Below the pieces are notes generated by a model. It was not told the DNA's origin and did not search any database. It worked only from the letters and a program-made list of their open reading frames with translations. The translations under genes and the position numbers were made by a program. Of a stretch of DNA of 8,180 nucleotides, positions 1 to 6,547 are shown piece after piece; the stretch's first letter is position 1, and every line of letters starts with the position of its first letter. This DNA is from DATDDB01 sp041490205. GTDB taxonomy: Bacteria; Pseudomonadota; Gammaproteobacteria; Burkholderiales; Gallionellaceae. The DNA is taken from assembly GCA_041490205.1 (NCBI GenBank), contig JBGPSQ010000134.1, forward strand, positions 1 to 8,180. Reading direction: 5' to 3'.

Positions 1-1
1 C

Positions 2-2152
2 CTTTCAGAAGGCGACCGAGTGGCGGCTGATGCCGTACTGATTTCCTGTAACGATTTCGCAACCGATGAATCCCTCCTGACCGGCGAATCGGTGCCCGTG
101 CGCAAAATAGCCCGGCCCGGTGAGGCAGAAATATTGCCACCCGGGGGGGAGGATACACCCTTCGTCTACTCAGGCTCGATGGTGGTAGGGGGGCGGGGCG
201 CTGCGCGCGTGCTGGCAACAGGAATGCGCACCGAAATCGGGAAGATTGGCCGAGCCTTGCAGGATCAAATTCCCGATGCCACGCCGTTGCAAAAGGAAAT
301 CGGCAAACTGGTGCGCAATATCGCCATCATCGGCGTGTTGCTGAGCCTGCTGCTGGTCGCCATTCACGGCCTATTGATCGGCGACTGGCTGCGTGGCCTG
401 CTGTCGGGCATTACGCTTGCGATGTCCATCCTGCCGGAAGAATACCCGGTGGTGCTGACCGTATTCCTCGCCATGGGCGCCTGGCGCATCTCCCGGCACC
501 GGGTACTCACTCGCCGCATCCCTACAGTGGAGGCATTGGGATCCGCTACCGTGCTGTGCGTAGACAAGACCGGCACGCTCACTCACAACCGCATGACAGT
601 GCGGCAACTCGTGGCCGATGAGTCCGTGTTCGAAGTTGCCGATGCCGCCGAGTTGCCGGAATCATTCCACGAACTGGTTGAATTCGCCATCCTCTCCAGC
701 GAAACCGCGCCCTTCGACCCCATGGAAAAAGCGCTGCACGAACTCGGCTCACGTCATCTCGCCGACACCGAGCATCTGCACGGCGACTGGGAGCTGGCGC
801 ACGAATATTCGCTTTCGCCTGATCTGCTTGCGCTCTCGCACGTGTGGCGCGCGCGCGGACGCGAGGAGTATGTCGTCGCCGCCAAGGGATCACCCGAAGC
901 TGTGGCTGACCTATGCCATCTCAATGAAGTTCAACTGGCCAGTCTGGAAGCGCAGGTCAATGCGCTGGCCGCAAAGGGCATGCGCGTGCTGGGCGTGGCG
1001 CGCGCCAGTTACTCTGGACAGGAATGGCCGGACATCCAGCATGATTTCGATTTCACTTTTCTGGGGCTGGTGGGCCTGGCCGACCCGGTGCGTCCCGGCG
1101 TGGCTGCCGCACTTGAAGAATGCGTCACGGCAGGAATCCGCGTGGTGATGATCACTGGCGATTATCCGGCCACCGCTCAAGCCATCGCACGGGAGGCCGG
1201 GCTGGTTGCAGGCAAGGGTGGCATCACCACTGGTGCCGAACTGGAAAAGATGGATGATGCGGCATTGCGCGAACGAGTGCGCCATAGCAATATTTTCGCG
1301 CGCATGGTGCCGGAGCAGAAGTTGCGGCTGGTCAATGCACTCAAGGCAAACGGCGAAGTGGTGGCGATGACCGGCGACGGCGTAAACGATGCCCCTGCGC
1401 TTAAGTCGGCTCACATCGGCATCGCCATGGGCGGGCACGGCACCGATGTGGCGCGCGAGGCCGCTGCACTAGTGCTGCTGGACGACGACTTCGCTTCCAT
1501 CGTGCGCGCCGTGCGCATCGGACGGGGCATTTTCGACAACCTGCACAAGGCCATGGCCTATATTTTCGCCGTGCATCTCCCCATCGCCGGATTGTCATTG
1601 ATTCCGCTGCTGCTGGGCTGGCCGCCGGTATTCGAGCCGGTGCACATCGTATTCCTGGAAATGATCATCAACCCCGCATGCTCTATTGCCTTCGAAGCAG
1701 AACCGGCGGAAGACAATGTTATGCGCCGCCCCCCGCGTGACCGGGAACAACCGTTGTTCGGCGCGCGCACTTTCTGGCTCAGCATGCTGCAGGGCTTGGT
1801 GTTGCTGCTGGCCGCGCTCGCCGTGCTGGGTTATGCGCTGCACGGCGGCATGCCGGAAACGCAGGCACGCGCCATGGCATTTTTGACGCTTGTCAGCGGC
1901 AACCTCGGCCTGATCCTGACCAACCGGTCATGGCAGCACGCCATCATGTACATGCTGCGCAGCCGCAACCCGGCGCTGTGGTGGGTGGTTGGCGGAGCTT
2001 CCGGCTTTCTCGCGCTCGCGCTGACGCTTCCCGAGCTTCGCGCAGTATTTCATTTTGCCCCGATCACAGCGAACCAAGCCGGGTTGTGCCTGGTAGCCGG
2101 ATTGTGCAGTGCGTTCTGGTTCGAGCTCCTGAAACCCATCCGGGGCGCATGA
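2..2152 (+). CDS. P-type cation-transporting ATPase (P2-like), 5' end missing
   Basis: This is an inner-membrane ion pump driven by ATP hydrolysis through a phospho-aspartate intermediate. The reading frame is open from position 2, so the gene starts outside the window; the GTG at 20 lies inside a conserved actuator-domain segment and is not the start. Counting that GTG codon as residue 1, I see actuator TGES at 21-24, PEEYP in M4 at 139-143, phosphorylation motif DKTGTLT at 182-188 (Asp182), KGSPE at 289-293, DPVRPG at 355-360, TGDYPATA at 379-386 and hinge GDGVNDAP at 452-459. Hydrophobic segments fit M3-M10; M1, M2 and half the actuator domain are missing. The nucleotide-binding domain is compact. 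By alignment from memory with SERCA, M4 Glu is kept but most M5/M6 calcium ligands are not, so the ion cannot be named. It lacks CPC-type metal motifs, arguing against a P1B heavy-metal pump. Family call is firm; substrate unknown. Confidence 0.95.
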   Translation, partial: LSEGDRVAADAVLISCNDFATDESLLTGESVPVRKIARPGEAEILPPGGEDTPFVYSGSMVVGGRGAARVLATGMRTEIGKIGRALQDQIPDATPLQKEIGKLVRNIAIIGVLLSLLLVAIHGLLIGDWLRGLLSGITLAMSILPEEYPVVLTVFLAMGAWRISRHRVLTRRIPTVEALGSATVLCVDKTGTLTHNRMTVRQLVADESVFEVADAAELPESFHELVEFAILSSETAPFDPMEKALHELGSRHLADTEHLHGDWELAHEYSLSPDLLALSHVWRARGREEYVVAAKGSPEAVADLCHLNEVQLASLEAQVNALAAKGMRVLGVARASYSGQEWPDIQHDFDFTFLGLVGLADPVRPGVAAALEECVTAGIRVVMITGDYPATAQAIAREAGLVAGKGGITTGAELEKMDDAALRERVRHSNIFARMVPEQKLRLVNALKANGEVVAMTGDGVNDAPALKSAHIGIAMGGHGTDVAREAAALVLLDDDFASIVRAVRIGRGIFDNLHKAMAYIFAVHLPIAGLSLIPLLLGWPPVFEPVHIVFLEMIINPACSIAFEAEPAEDNVMRRPPRDREQPLFGARTFWLSMLQGLVLLLAALAVLGYALHGGMPETQARAMAFLTLVSGNLGLILTNRSWQHAIMYMLRSRNPALWWVVGGASGFLALALTLPELRAVFHFAPITANQAGLCLVAGLCSAFWFELLKPIRGA

Positions 2153-2165
2153 GCGGTTCCGGCGC

Positions 2166-2208
2166 ATGCCGTAGCCTGGATATATCATCCGGCATATTGT
2201 TTTATTTT
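2166..2208 (+). terminator. Probable rho-independent terminator after the ATPase gene
   Basis: Fourteen bases after the ATPase stop codon, ATGCCG (2166-2171) can pair with CGGCAT (2190-2195). An alternative inner hairpin pairs GGAT (2178-2181) with ATCC (2187-2190), extended by a G-T pair and a C-G pair. Either form is followed at once by the T-rich tract ATTGTTTTATTTT (2196-2208). The stem is only moderately strong, and the two pairings compete for the same bases. Confidence 0.5.
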
Positions 2209-2221
2209 GGACTTCTTGATA

Positions 2222-2257
2222 TTGTGGTCTTGCGTCGCCCATACAATATATAAATAA
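2222..2257 (+). promoter_or_regulatory. Candidate promoter for the coiled-coil/cyclase operon
   Basis: A strongly AT-rich block at 2241-2257 holds overlapping -10-like hexamers (TACAAT at 2242, AATATA at 2245, TATATA at 2247). TTGTGG at 2222-2227 lies 17 bases before AATATA and could be a -35 element. The match to a sigma-70 consensus is partial. The block lies between a likely terminator and the next gene, where a promoter is expected. The leader to the GTG start would be about 50 bases. Confidence 0.35.
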
Positions 2258-2309
2258 GCGCCAATGGCCAGCGGCGAACCGAGGGATAGCAAGCGGGGGA
2301 GAGCAACTG

Positions 2310-2759
2310 GTGAAAGCAGTTTCCAAGATCGCCGATCCAAACCAGCCCAATCCAAACCTGGAAGAGGCTGCCATACAGGTGCGCGAGTTACAGCGCACAG
2401 TGGCGGAATTGCGCGCCGAACTGGAACGCGCGCAAAACCGCTACGAGGATGCTGTGCGCCAAGCCAGGCTGGAAGCGGAGCGTGAAACCGGGCAGATGCG
2501 GGAAGCCATCGTCAAATTGCGCGACGCCCTGGAACAAACCCACCTCGAAAAGGACGTAGCGCTGCGCGTATCCGAAGCCGCCTTTGCCAAGGAGACCTCC
2601 CAACTCAAGGAAATCGCCGCCGCGTTGCGCAGACAGCTTGAACAGGCGCAATTCGGGCAGGAACAAGCATTGCGCACCCAGCAGGCGGAAATGCAGGGGG
2701 AAATCCGCCAGTTGCGCGACATGGTCGCGGCAATGCGTCAAACCATGGAGCGCCATTAG
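2310..2759 (+). CDS. Small coiled-coil protein of 36-residue repeats
   Basis: I do not recognise a named family. The product is 149 residues, with no signal peptide, membrane segment or cysteine. After a short proline- and asparagine-containing N-terminus (about 1-20), the rest is one long charged helix rich in Glu, Gln, Arg, Ala and Leu. It divides into three full 36-residue repeats (26-61, 62-97, 98-133) and a partial fourth (134-149). Shared positions include a hydrophobic residue at repeat position 2, Leu-Arg at 9-10 (Met-Arg in the fourth) and Leu/Met-Glu at 13-14. The GTG start is favoured by a purine-rich site, GGGGGAGAG, at 2295-2303, and no Met codon follows until residue 64. The cyclase gene begins 17 bases downstream, so the two are probably cotranscribed. 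A role as scaffold or oligomerisation partner of the cyclase is inference from position only. Confidence 0.85.
   Translation: MKAVSKIADPNQPNPNLEEAAIQVRELQRTVAELRAELERAQNRYEDAVRQARLEAERETGQMREAIVKLRDALEQTHLEKDVALRVSEAAFAKETSQLKEIAAALRRQLEQAQFGQEQALRTQQAEMQGEIRQLRDMVAAMRQTMERH
2385..2756 (+). repeat. Tandem 108-bp (36-codon) imperfect coding repeats
   Basis: Units lie at 2385-2492, 2493-2600, 2601-2708 and a partial 2709-2756. Units 2 and 3 of the protein align without gaps over 36 residues with 12 identities (positions 1, 4, 9, 10, 13, 14, 15, 23, 24, 25, 29, 34). Unit 1 aligns to them without gaps as well. At DNA level the copies are diverged, so this is an old duplication. Confidence 0.7.
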
Positions 2760-2776
2760 AACCTGGGGAGGGATTT

Positions 2777-5065
2777 ATGGACAAACGTGTTGCCAAATCA
2801 AGCGCCAGCAGGGATGGCGCTGCCGCCCAGAAAAAGCGGCTGCGCGAAACAGAACTTCTGCTCGGAATTTCAAGGAGAATTTCTGCGACCGATTCTCTGA
2901 ATACGGTGCTTGATGAGCTGATTAAGCTGACCGTTGAGGAACTGGGTGCGGAACGCGGCTCGTTGTTCCTGAACGATCCCGCAACCGGCGAACTCTACTC
3001 GCGCGTGGCGCTGGAAACACATCAGCGCGAGATACGTTTCCTCAATTCTTCCGGCGTGGCGGGTTATGTATTCAACACCGGCAAGGGCCTCGTGGTGCAT
3101 GACGCCTACGCCGATCCGCGTTTCAACCGCAGCGTGGACGAACAAACCGGCTTTGTCACCCGCAGCATCCTGTGCGTGCCGGTACGCACCGCCAAGGGCG
3201 AAATCATCGGCGTGGCGCAGGCGCTGAACAGGAAACAAGGGAAATTCACCCAGCACGAACTTGCGCTTTTCGAGGCAATGGTGGCACAAGGCTCGCTGGC
3301 CCTGCAAAGCGCGCAGTTCATCGAGCGGCTGGAACAGGTGCGCAGACAGGAACTGGAATTCATCAACATCGTCTCGGAGATGACTTCCGACATCAAGCTC
3401 GGCTCCCTGCTGCAAAAGGTGATGAGCGAAGCGACCCGCATGCTCAACGCGGAACGTTCCACCCTGTTCCTGCACGACGATAAAACCAGCGAGCTATGGT
3501 CGGAAGTCGGGCAGGGGCTCGATTCCATGCAGATTCGCCTGCCCAGCAACGTCGGCATTGCGGGCGCGGTATTCGAGTCCGGCAAGACCATCAACATTCC
3601 CCACGCCTACGCAGACCTGCGCTTCAATCCGGAATTCGACAGGAAGACGGGGTTTTTCACCCGATCCATCCTGTGCGTGCCGGTGGTGAACAAGCACGGC
3701 AAGACCATAGGCGCCACCCAGGTGCTCAACAAGCGCGGCGGCCCCTTTACCAACGAGGATGAGGCGCGGCTGCGCGCCTTCACCGCACAGGTTTCCATCG
3801 CGCTGGAAAACGCCAAGCTGTTCGCCGACGTGCAGGAGATGAAGAACTATAACGAGGCCATGCTGGAATCCATGTCCAACGGCGTGGTGACACTGGACGA
3901 GGCGGGCAGGATCGCCACCTGCAACGCCGCCTGCCTGCGCATCCTGAGGATAGAAGCGAAGGACGTGCTGCACCGCCCAGCAGCCGAAGTCTTTTCCGGG
4001 GCCAATGCCTGGGTGATGGAAAAGCTACAGCATGTGGAGGCCACCGGCGAGCAGCAGGCGCTGGTGGATGCCACGCTCGAAGCGGGCAATGAAAAAGTGT
4101 CGGTCAACCTCACTGTCCAGCCGCTGCTTGACATGGATCACAAGCGCATCGGCTCGATGATGGTGATCGAGGACATCAGCAACGAAAAACGGCTGAAATC
4201 CACCATGTCGCGCTACATGGATCCCCGCATCGCCGACCGCATGGTGGCCACCGGCGCGGAACTGCTGGGCGGGCAGAATGTGGAGGCTACTGTGCTGTTC
4301 TCCGACATTCGCGGCTTCACCACACTGACCGAGCAGCTTGGCGCACAGGGCACGGTTTCCTTGCTCAACGAATACTTCACGCTGATGGTGGATTGCATAC
4401 AGCGCGAGGAGGGCATGCTCGACAAGTTCATCGGCGACGCCATCATGGCGGCGTTCGGCATCCCCGTCACGCACGAGGACGACGCCGACCGCGCAGTTCG
4501 CGCCGCCATCGGCATGATCAACACGTTGAACAAATGGAACCGCCAGCGCGTCTCGGAAGGCAGGCTGCCGGTCAACATCGGTATCGGCCTGAATACAGAT
4601 ACCGTGGTTGCAGGTAATATCGGCTCAAACAAGCAGATGGGTTTTACCATCATCGGCGACGGCGTGAACCTGGCCTCGCGCCTGGAATCGGCCTGCAAGC
4701 AATACGGCGCGCGCATCCTGGTGAGCGAATTCACCATCCGCAAGCTCAACGGCACCTACCGCAAGCGCGAGATAGACCGCGTGGTGGTCAAGGGCAAGAC
4801 CGAGCCGGTCGGCGTGTATGAAATCCTCGCCTACCACACACCGGAAACCTTCCCCAACATCGCCGAGGTGCTGGGCCTGTTCAAGGACGGCCTCACCGCC
4901 TACCGCAGCCGCCGCTGGGATTCCGCGATCAAGTTGTTCCAGGAATGCGCAGTGCTCAATCCAAACGACCAGCCGAGCAAGCTTTATCTCGAGCGTGCTC
5001 AGCATCTCAAGCAAGCGCCCCCGCCGGAAGATTGGGACGGGGTGTGGGTGATGGATTCAAAATAA
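2777..5065 (+). CDS. Class III adenylate cyclase, GAF-GAF-PAS-cyclase-TPR-like
   Basis: This enzyme is predicted to make cAMP from ATP. It has 762 residues and no obvious membrane segment. The ATG follows GGGGAGG at 2765-2771. Order: GAF1 about 38-180, GAF2 about 209-350, PAS about 355-470, cyclase domain about 500-690, then a tail with one TPR-like helix pair (about 700-745) ending in a WDGVWVM motif. Catalytic residues seen: metal-binding Asp510 (FSDIRGF) and Asp554 (IGDAIM), purine-selecting Lys550 and Thr624, transition-state Asn631 and Arg635 (NLASR). Lys plus Thr is the class IIIb adenylate pattern, in which several members respond to bicarbonate. GAF2 has a full NKFDE motif (Asn318, Lys319, Phe324, Asp328, Glu329), linked to cyclic-nucleotide binding; in GAF1 it is degenerate. 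The layout matches Anabaena CyaB1/CyaB2. The coiled-coil gene precedes it by 17 bases. Cyclase activity is well supported; the ligands are inferred. Confidence 0.95.
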   Translation: MDKRVAKSSASRDGAAAQKKRLRETELLLGISRRISATDSLNTVLDELIKLTVEELGAERGSLFLNDPATGELYSRVALETHQREIRFLNSSGVAGYVFNTGKGLVVHDAYADPRFNRSVDEQTGFVTRSILCVPVRTAKGEIIGVAQALNRKQGKFTQHELALFEAMVAQGSLALQSAQFIERLEQVRRQELEFINIVSEMTSDIKLGSLLQKVMSEATRMLNAERSTLFLHDDKTSELWSEVGQGLDSMQIRLPSNVGIAGAVFESGKTINIPHAYADLRFNPEFDRKTGFFTRSILCVPVVNKHGKTIGATQVLNKRGGPFTNEDEARLRAFTAQVSIALENAKLFADVQEMKNYNEAMLESMSNGVVTLDEAGRIATCNAACLRILRIEAKDVLHRPAAEVFSGANAWVMEKLQHVEATGEQQALVDATLEAGNEKVSVNLTVQPLLDMDHKRIGSMMVIEDISNEKRLKSTMSRYMDPRIADRMVATGAELLGGQNVEATVLFSDIRGFTTLTEQLGAQGTVSLLNEYFTLMVDCIQREEGMLDKFIGDAIMAAFGIPVTHEDDADRAVRAAIGMINTLNKWNRQRVSEGRLPVNIGIGLNTDTVVAGNIGSNKQMGFTIIGDGVNLASRLESACKQYGARILVSEFTIRKLNGTYRKREIDRVVVKGKTEPVGVYEILAYHTPETFPNIAEVLGLFKDGLTAYRSRRWDSAIKLFQECAVLNPNDQPSKLYLERAQHLKQAPPPEDWDGVWVMDSK

Positions 5066-5066
5066 G

Positions 5067-5096
5067 GCAACCCTCGCCCATGAAGGAAAGGGTTGC
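5067..5096. terminator. Hairpin between convergent cyclase and doxX genes
   Basis: GCAACCCT (5067-5074) pairs exactly with AGGGTTGC (5089-5096) around a 14-base loop, just after the cyclase stop. On the minus strand the stem is followed directly by CTTATTTTGAA, a moderate U-tract that would end doxX transcripts. On the plus strand a run of five T starts 15 bases past the stem, so termination of the cyclase message there is less certain. Confidence 0.45.
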
Positions 5097-5115
5097 GGAA
5101 GCGTACTGACTTTTT

Positions 5116-5517
5116 CTATCGCTCCTTGTCCACCGAGAGCGGCCCGCTGCCATGCACGATGACATAGAGCAGCCCGCCCAGCATGGAGATGTTCTTCATG
5201 AAGTGGATCATCTGGTTTTGCACTTGATCCGCGGGCGCCGCCCAGAAGTTGTGGAAAATCAGCGCGGCCAGCAGCGTGAACACTGCCATCGCCGCGGCAG
5301 CCCAGCGTGCCTTCCAGCCTGCCACCAGCATCAATCCGCCGCCCAACTCGACGATGATCGCGCCGATTGCGGCAAGCTGCGGCAACGGCAGTGATTTGCT
5401 GGCGATGTAGCCAACGGTGCCTTCAAAGCCGGTTATCTTGCCGTATCCGGCGAAGATGAATATGAAGGCGATCAATATGCGCCCGATCAGGGGGCCAAAA
5501 CGATTCAGTGTTTCCAT
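5116..5517 (-). CDS. DoxX family small membrane protein
   Basis: The product is a 133-residue inner-membrane protein. Four hydrophobic segments are visible at about 8-26, 46-67, 72-90 and 108-123. The first holds a Gly-Arg pair and the FAGYGKITG stretch typical of DoxX/YphA-type proteins, and the second has the usual small-residue-rich VELGGGLML run. DoxX proteins are linked in the literature to quinone- or thiol-related redox functions, but most bacterial members have no defined biochemical role, and none can be assigned here. AAAGGAA lies about 9 bases before the ATG. The gene follows pirin on the same strand after 52 bases, so the two are likely cotranscribed. A possible promoter also lies in that gap. 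The C-terminus ends in a short charged tail (DKER). Confidence 0.9.
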   Translation of the reverse strand: METLNRFGPLIGRILIAFIFIFAGYGKITGFEGTVGYIASKSLPLPQLAAIGAIIVELGGGLMLVAGWKARWAAAAMAVFTLLAALIFHNFWAAPADQVQNQMIHFMKNISMLGGLLYVIVHGSGPLSVDKER

Positions 5518-5543
5518 GGTCTATGTTCCTTTCAAAAATTAAG

Positions 5544-5573
5544 TTTATACGGCTCTGCAATCCCAGACATCAA
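5544..5573 (-). promoter_or_regulatory. Candidate internal promoter for doxX
   Basis: Read on the minus strand, TTGATG (5573-5568) and TATAAA (5549-5544) are separated by 18 bases. They resemble the sigma-70 hexamers TTGACA and TATAAT at 4 and 5 of 6 positions. The -35 element overlaps the pirin stop codon, and the predicted start of transcription falls about 20 bases before the doxX ATG. This rests on sequence match alone. Confidence 0.35.
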
Positions 5574-6448
5574 TTCGTTTCGGCGAAGTGGCCTTCGCGG
5601 AAATCATTGATGGCCTGAAAAATCTCTTCCTTGGTGTTCATGACGAACGGCCCATACTGAACGATCGGCTCGCCGATGGGCTTGCCTGCAATGAGAATCA
5701 GCCTGGACGCACCATCCGGCACGATTTGCACGCCATCGGCACCGGCGGCATTGGAAAGAATACCCATGCGTCCTGCTTCAACCCGCTTTCCGTCTATCAC
5801 CACCGCTCCGCGATACACGTAGATAAATGCGTTGTGCATAGCGGGAATCCTGCCTGCGAAGCTGACGCCTGCCGGAAGCTCGATGTCCAGGTAGAGCGGT
5901 TCGGTATCCTCGCGCTGTATGGCGCCTGCCACACCGTTGCTTTCGCCTGCGATCACCCGCACCGTCGCGCCTTCGGGCGTGCCATACTCCGGAATCTTCT
6001 CGGCCGGAATGTCGCGGTACCAGGCAGGGGTCATCTTGGTGCGGGCGGGCAAGTTCAGCCAAAGCTGAAAACCCTCCATCACACCATCCTGCTGCTCCGG
6101 TATTTCGGAGTGGATGACGCCTTGGCCCGCCATCATCCATTGCACGCCGCCGTTCTGCAGCAGGCCCTCGTGTCCGGCGCTGTCGCGGTGGCGCATGCGC
6201 CCCGCCAGCATGTAAGTCACCGTCTCGAATCCGCGATGGGGATGGTCGGGAAAACCGGCGATATAGTCATCCGGGTTGTCGCTGCCAAACGCATCCAGCA
6301 TCAGGAATGGATCCAGGCGGCGCTGCAATTGCTGCCCCAGGACGCGCGTCAGTTTGACGCCTGCGCCATCGCTGGTGAGCAGACCTTTTACGATTTGCTC
6401 GATTGAGCGAGAGCGTTCCACCGTTTCAATACTGTTTGTCCGGTTCAT
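5570..6448 (-). CDS. Pirin family protein (cupin metalloprotein)
   Basis: The product is a bicupin protein of the pirin family, probably cytoplasmic. I take the start at the ATG at 6448 (292 residues), because AAGGAG sits about 6 bases before it; the frame is open to an ATG at 6478, but those ten extra codons would read through this binding site. Numbering from 6448, the N-terminal cupin has the pirin metal ligands His69 and His71 (PDHPHRGFET) and His113 and Glu115 (IHSE), matching His56, His58, His101 and Glu103 of human pirin. The second cupin covers the C-terminal half. Some bacterial pirins, such as E. coli YhhW, show quercetin 2,3-dioxygenase activity in vitro; the natural substrate here is unknown. 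It leads a likely operon with doxX and is divergent from a LysR gene, which may control it. Confidence 0.93.
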   Translation of the reverse strand: MNRTNSIETVERSRSIEQIVKGLLTSDGAGVKLTRVLGQQLQRRLDPFLMLDAFGSDNPDDYIAGFPDHPHRGFETVTYMLAGRMRHRDSAGHEGLLQNGGVQWMMAGQGVIHSEIPEQQDGVMEGFQLWLNLPARTKMTPAWYRDIPAEKIPEYGTPEGATVRVIAGESNGVAGAIQREDTEPLYLDIELPAGVSFAGRIPAMHNAFIYVYRGAVVIDGKRVEAGRMGILSNAAGADGVQIVPDGASRLILIAGKPIGEPIVQYGPFVMNTKEEIFQAINDFREGHFAETN

Positions 6449-6462
6449 TGAAAACTCCTTCC

Positions 6463-6477
6463 TGCCTGTATCAGGCA
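6463..6477. promoter_or_regulatory. Inverted repeat upstream of the pirin ribosome binding site
   Basis: TGCCTG (6463-6468) and CAGGCA (6472-6477) form a 6+3+6 perfect dyad. It ends three bases before the CTCCTT complement of the pirin Shine-Dalgarno site (6455-6460). It could be a small mRNA hairpin in the pirin leader or a protein-binding site. The sequence does not decide between them. Confidence 0.4.
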
Positions 6478-6547
6478 ACTGGTTAATTGTTGAGTAGAAT
6501 ATTAGACATATAACCGGATAAGATAAATCCCATAAAATGAGTTAGAC
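6478..6547. promoter_or_regulatory. AT-rich divergent control region, pirin/lysR
   Basis: This stretch is much richer in A+T than the flanking genes and must hold the promoters for both directions. A weak minus-strand pair is TTTATC (6527-6522) and TAATAT (6504-6499) with a 17-base spacer. No convincing plus-strand pair is seen. TTAGAC occurs twice, at 6502-6507 and 6542-6547, exactly 40 bases apart, the second copy abutting the palindrome at the lysR start. Confidence 0.4.

Noticed and set aside
20..22. GTG at 20 as the start of the ATPase
   Set aside because: The frame is open to the left edge, and the preceding residues (LSEGDR) continue the conserved actuator motif. The gene is truncated by the window, not short.
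911..1438. A 175-codon minus-strand frame inside the ATPase gene
   Set aside because: It is opposite the conserved nucleotide-binding and phosphorylation domains, and its product resembles no family I know.
2153..2309. A small RNA or riboswitch in the ATPase-coiled-coil gap
   Set aside because: Only a terminator-like hairpin and an AT-rich promoter-like block are seen. There is no further conserved structure I can support.
2870..3475. A 201-codon minus-strand frame inside the cyclase gene
   Set aside because: It lies wholly within the GAF1-GAF2 coding region, and its sequence mirrors codon bias of the real gene. No separate ribosome binding site or domain is seen.
5588..6406. A 272-codon open frame on the plus strand, antisense to pirin
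   Set aside because: The minus strand encodes a clear pirin with its metal ligands. The antisense product has no recognisable domain and shows His- and Ala-rich composition typical of a shadow frame.
6449..6478. Upstream ATG at 6478 as the pirin start
   Set aside because: The ten extra codons cover the strong AAGGAG site that precedes the ATG at 6448, and no comparable site precedes 6478.
6537..6545. A two-codon open frame (ATG AGT TAG) before lysR as a regulatory leader peptide
   Set aside because: It has no ribosome binding site, and such a minimal frame is expected by chance.
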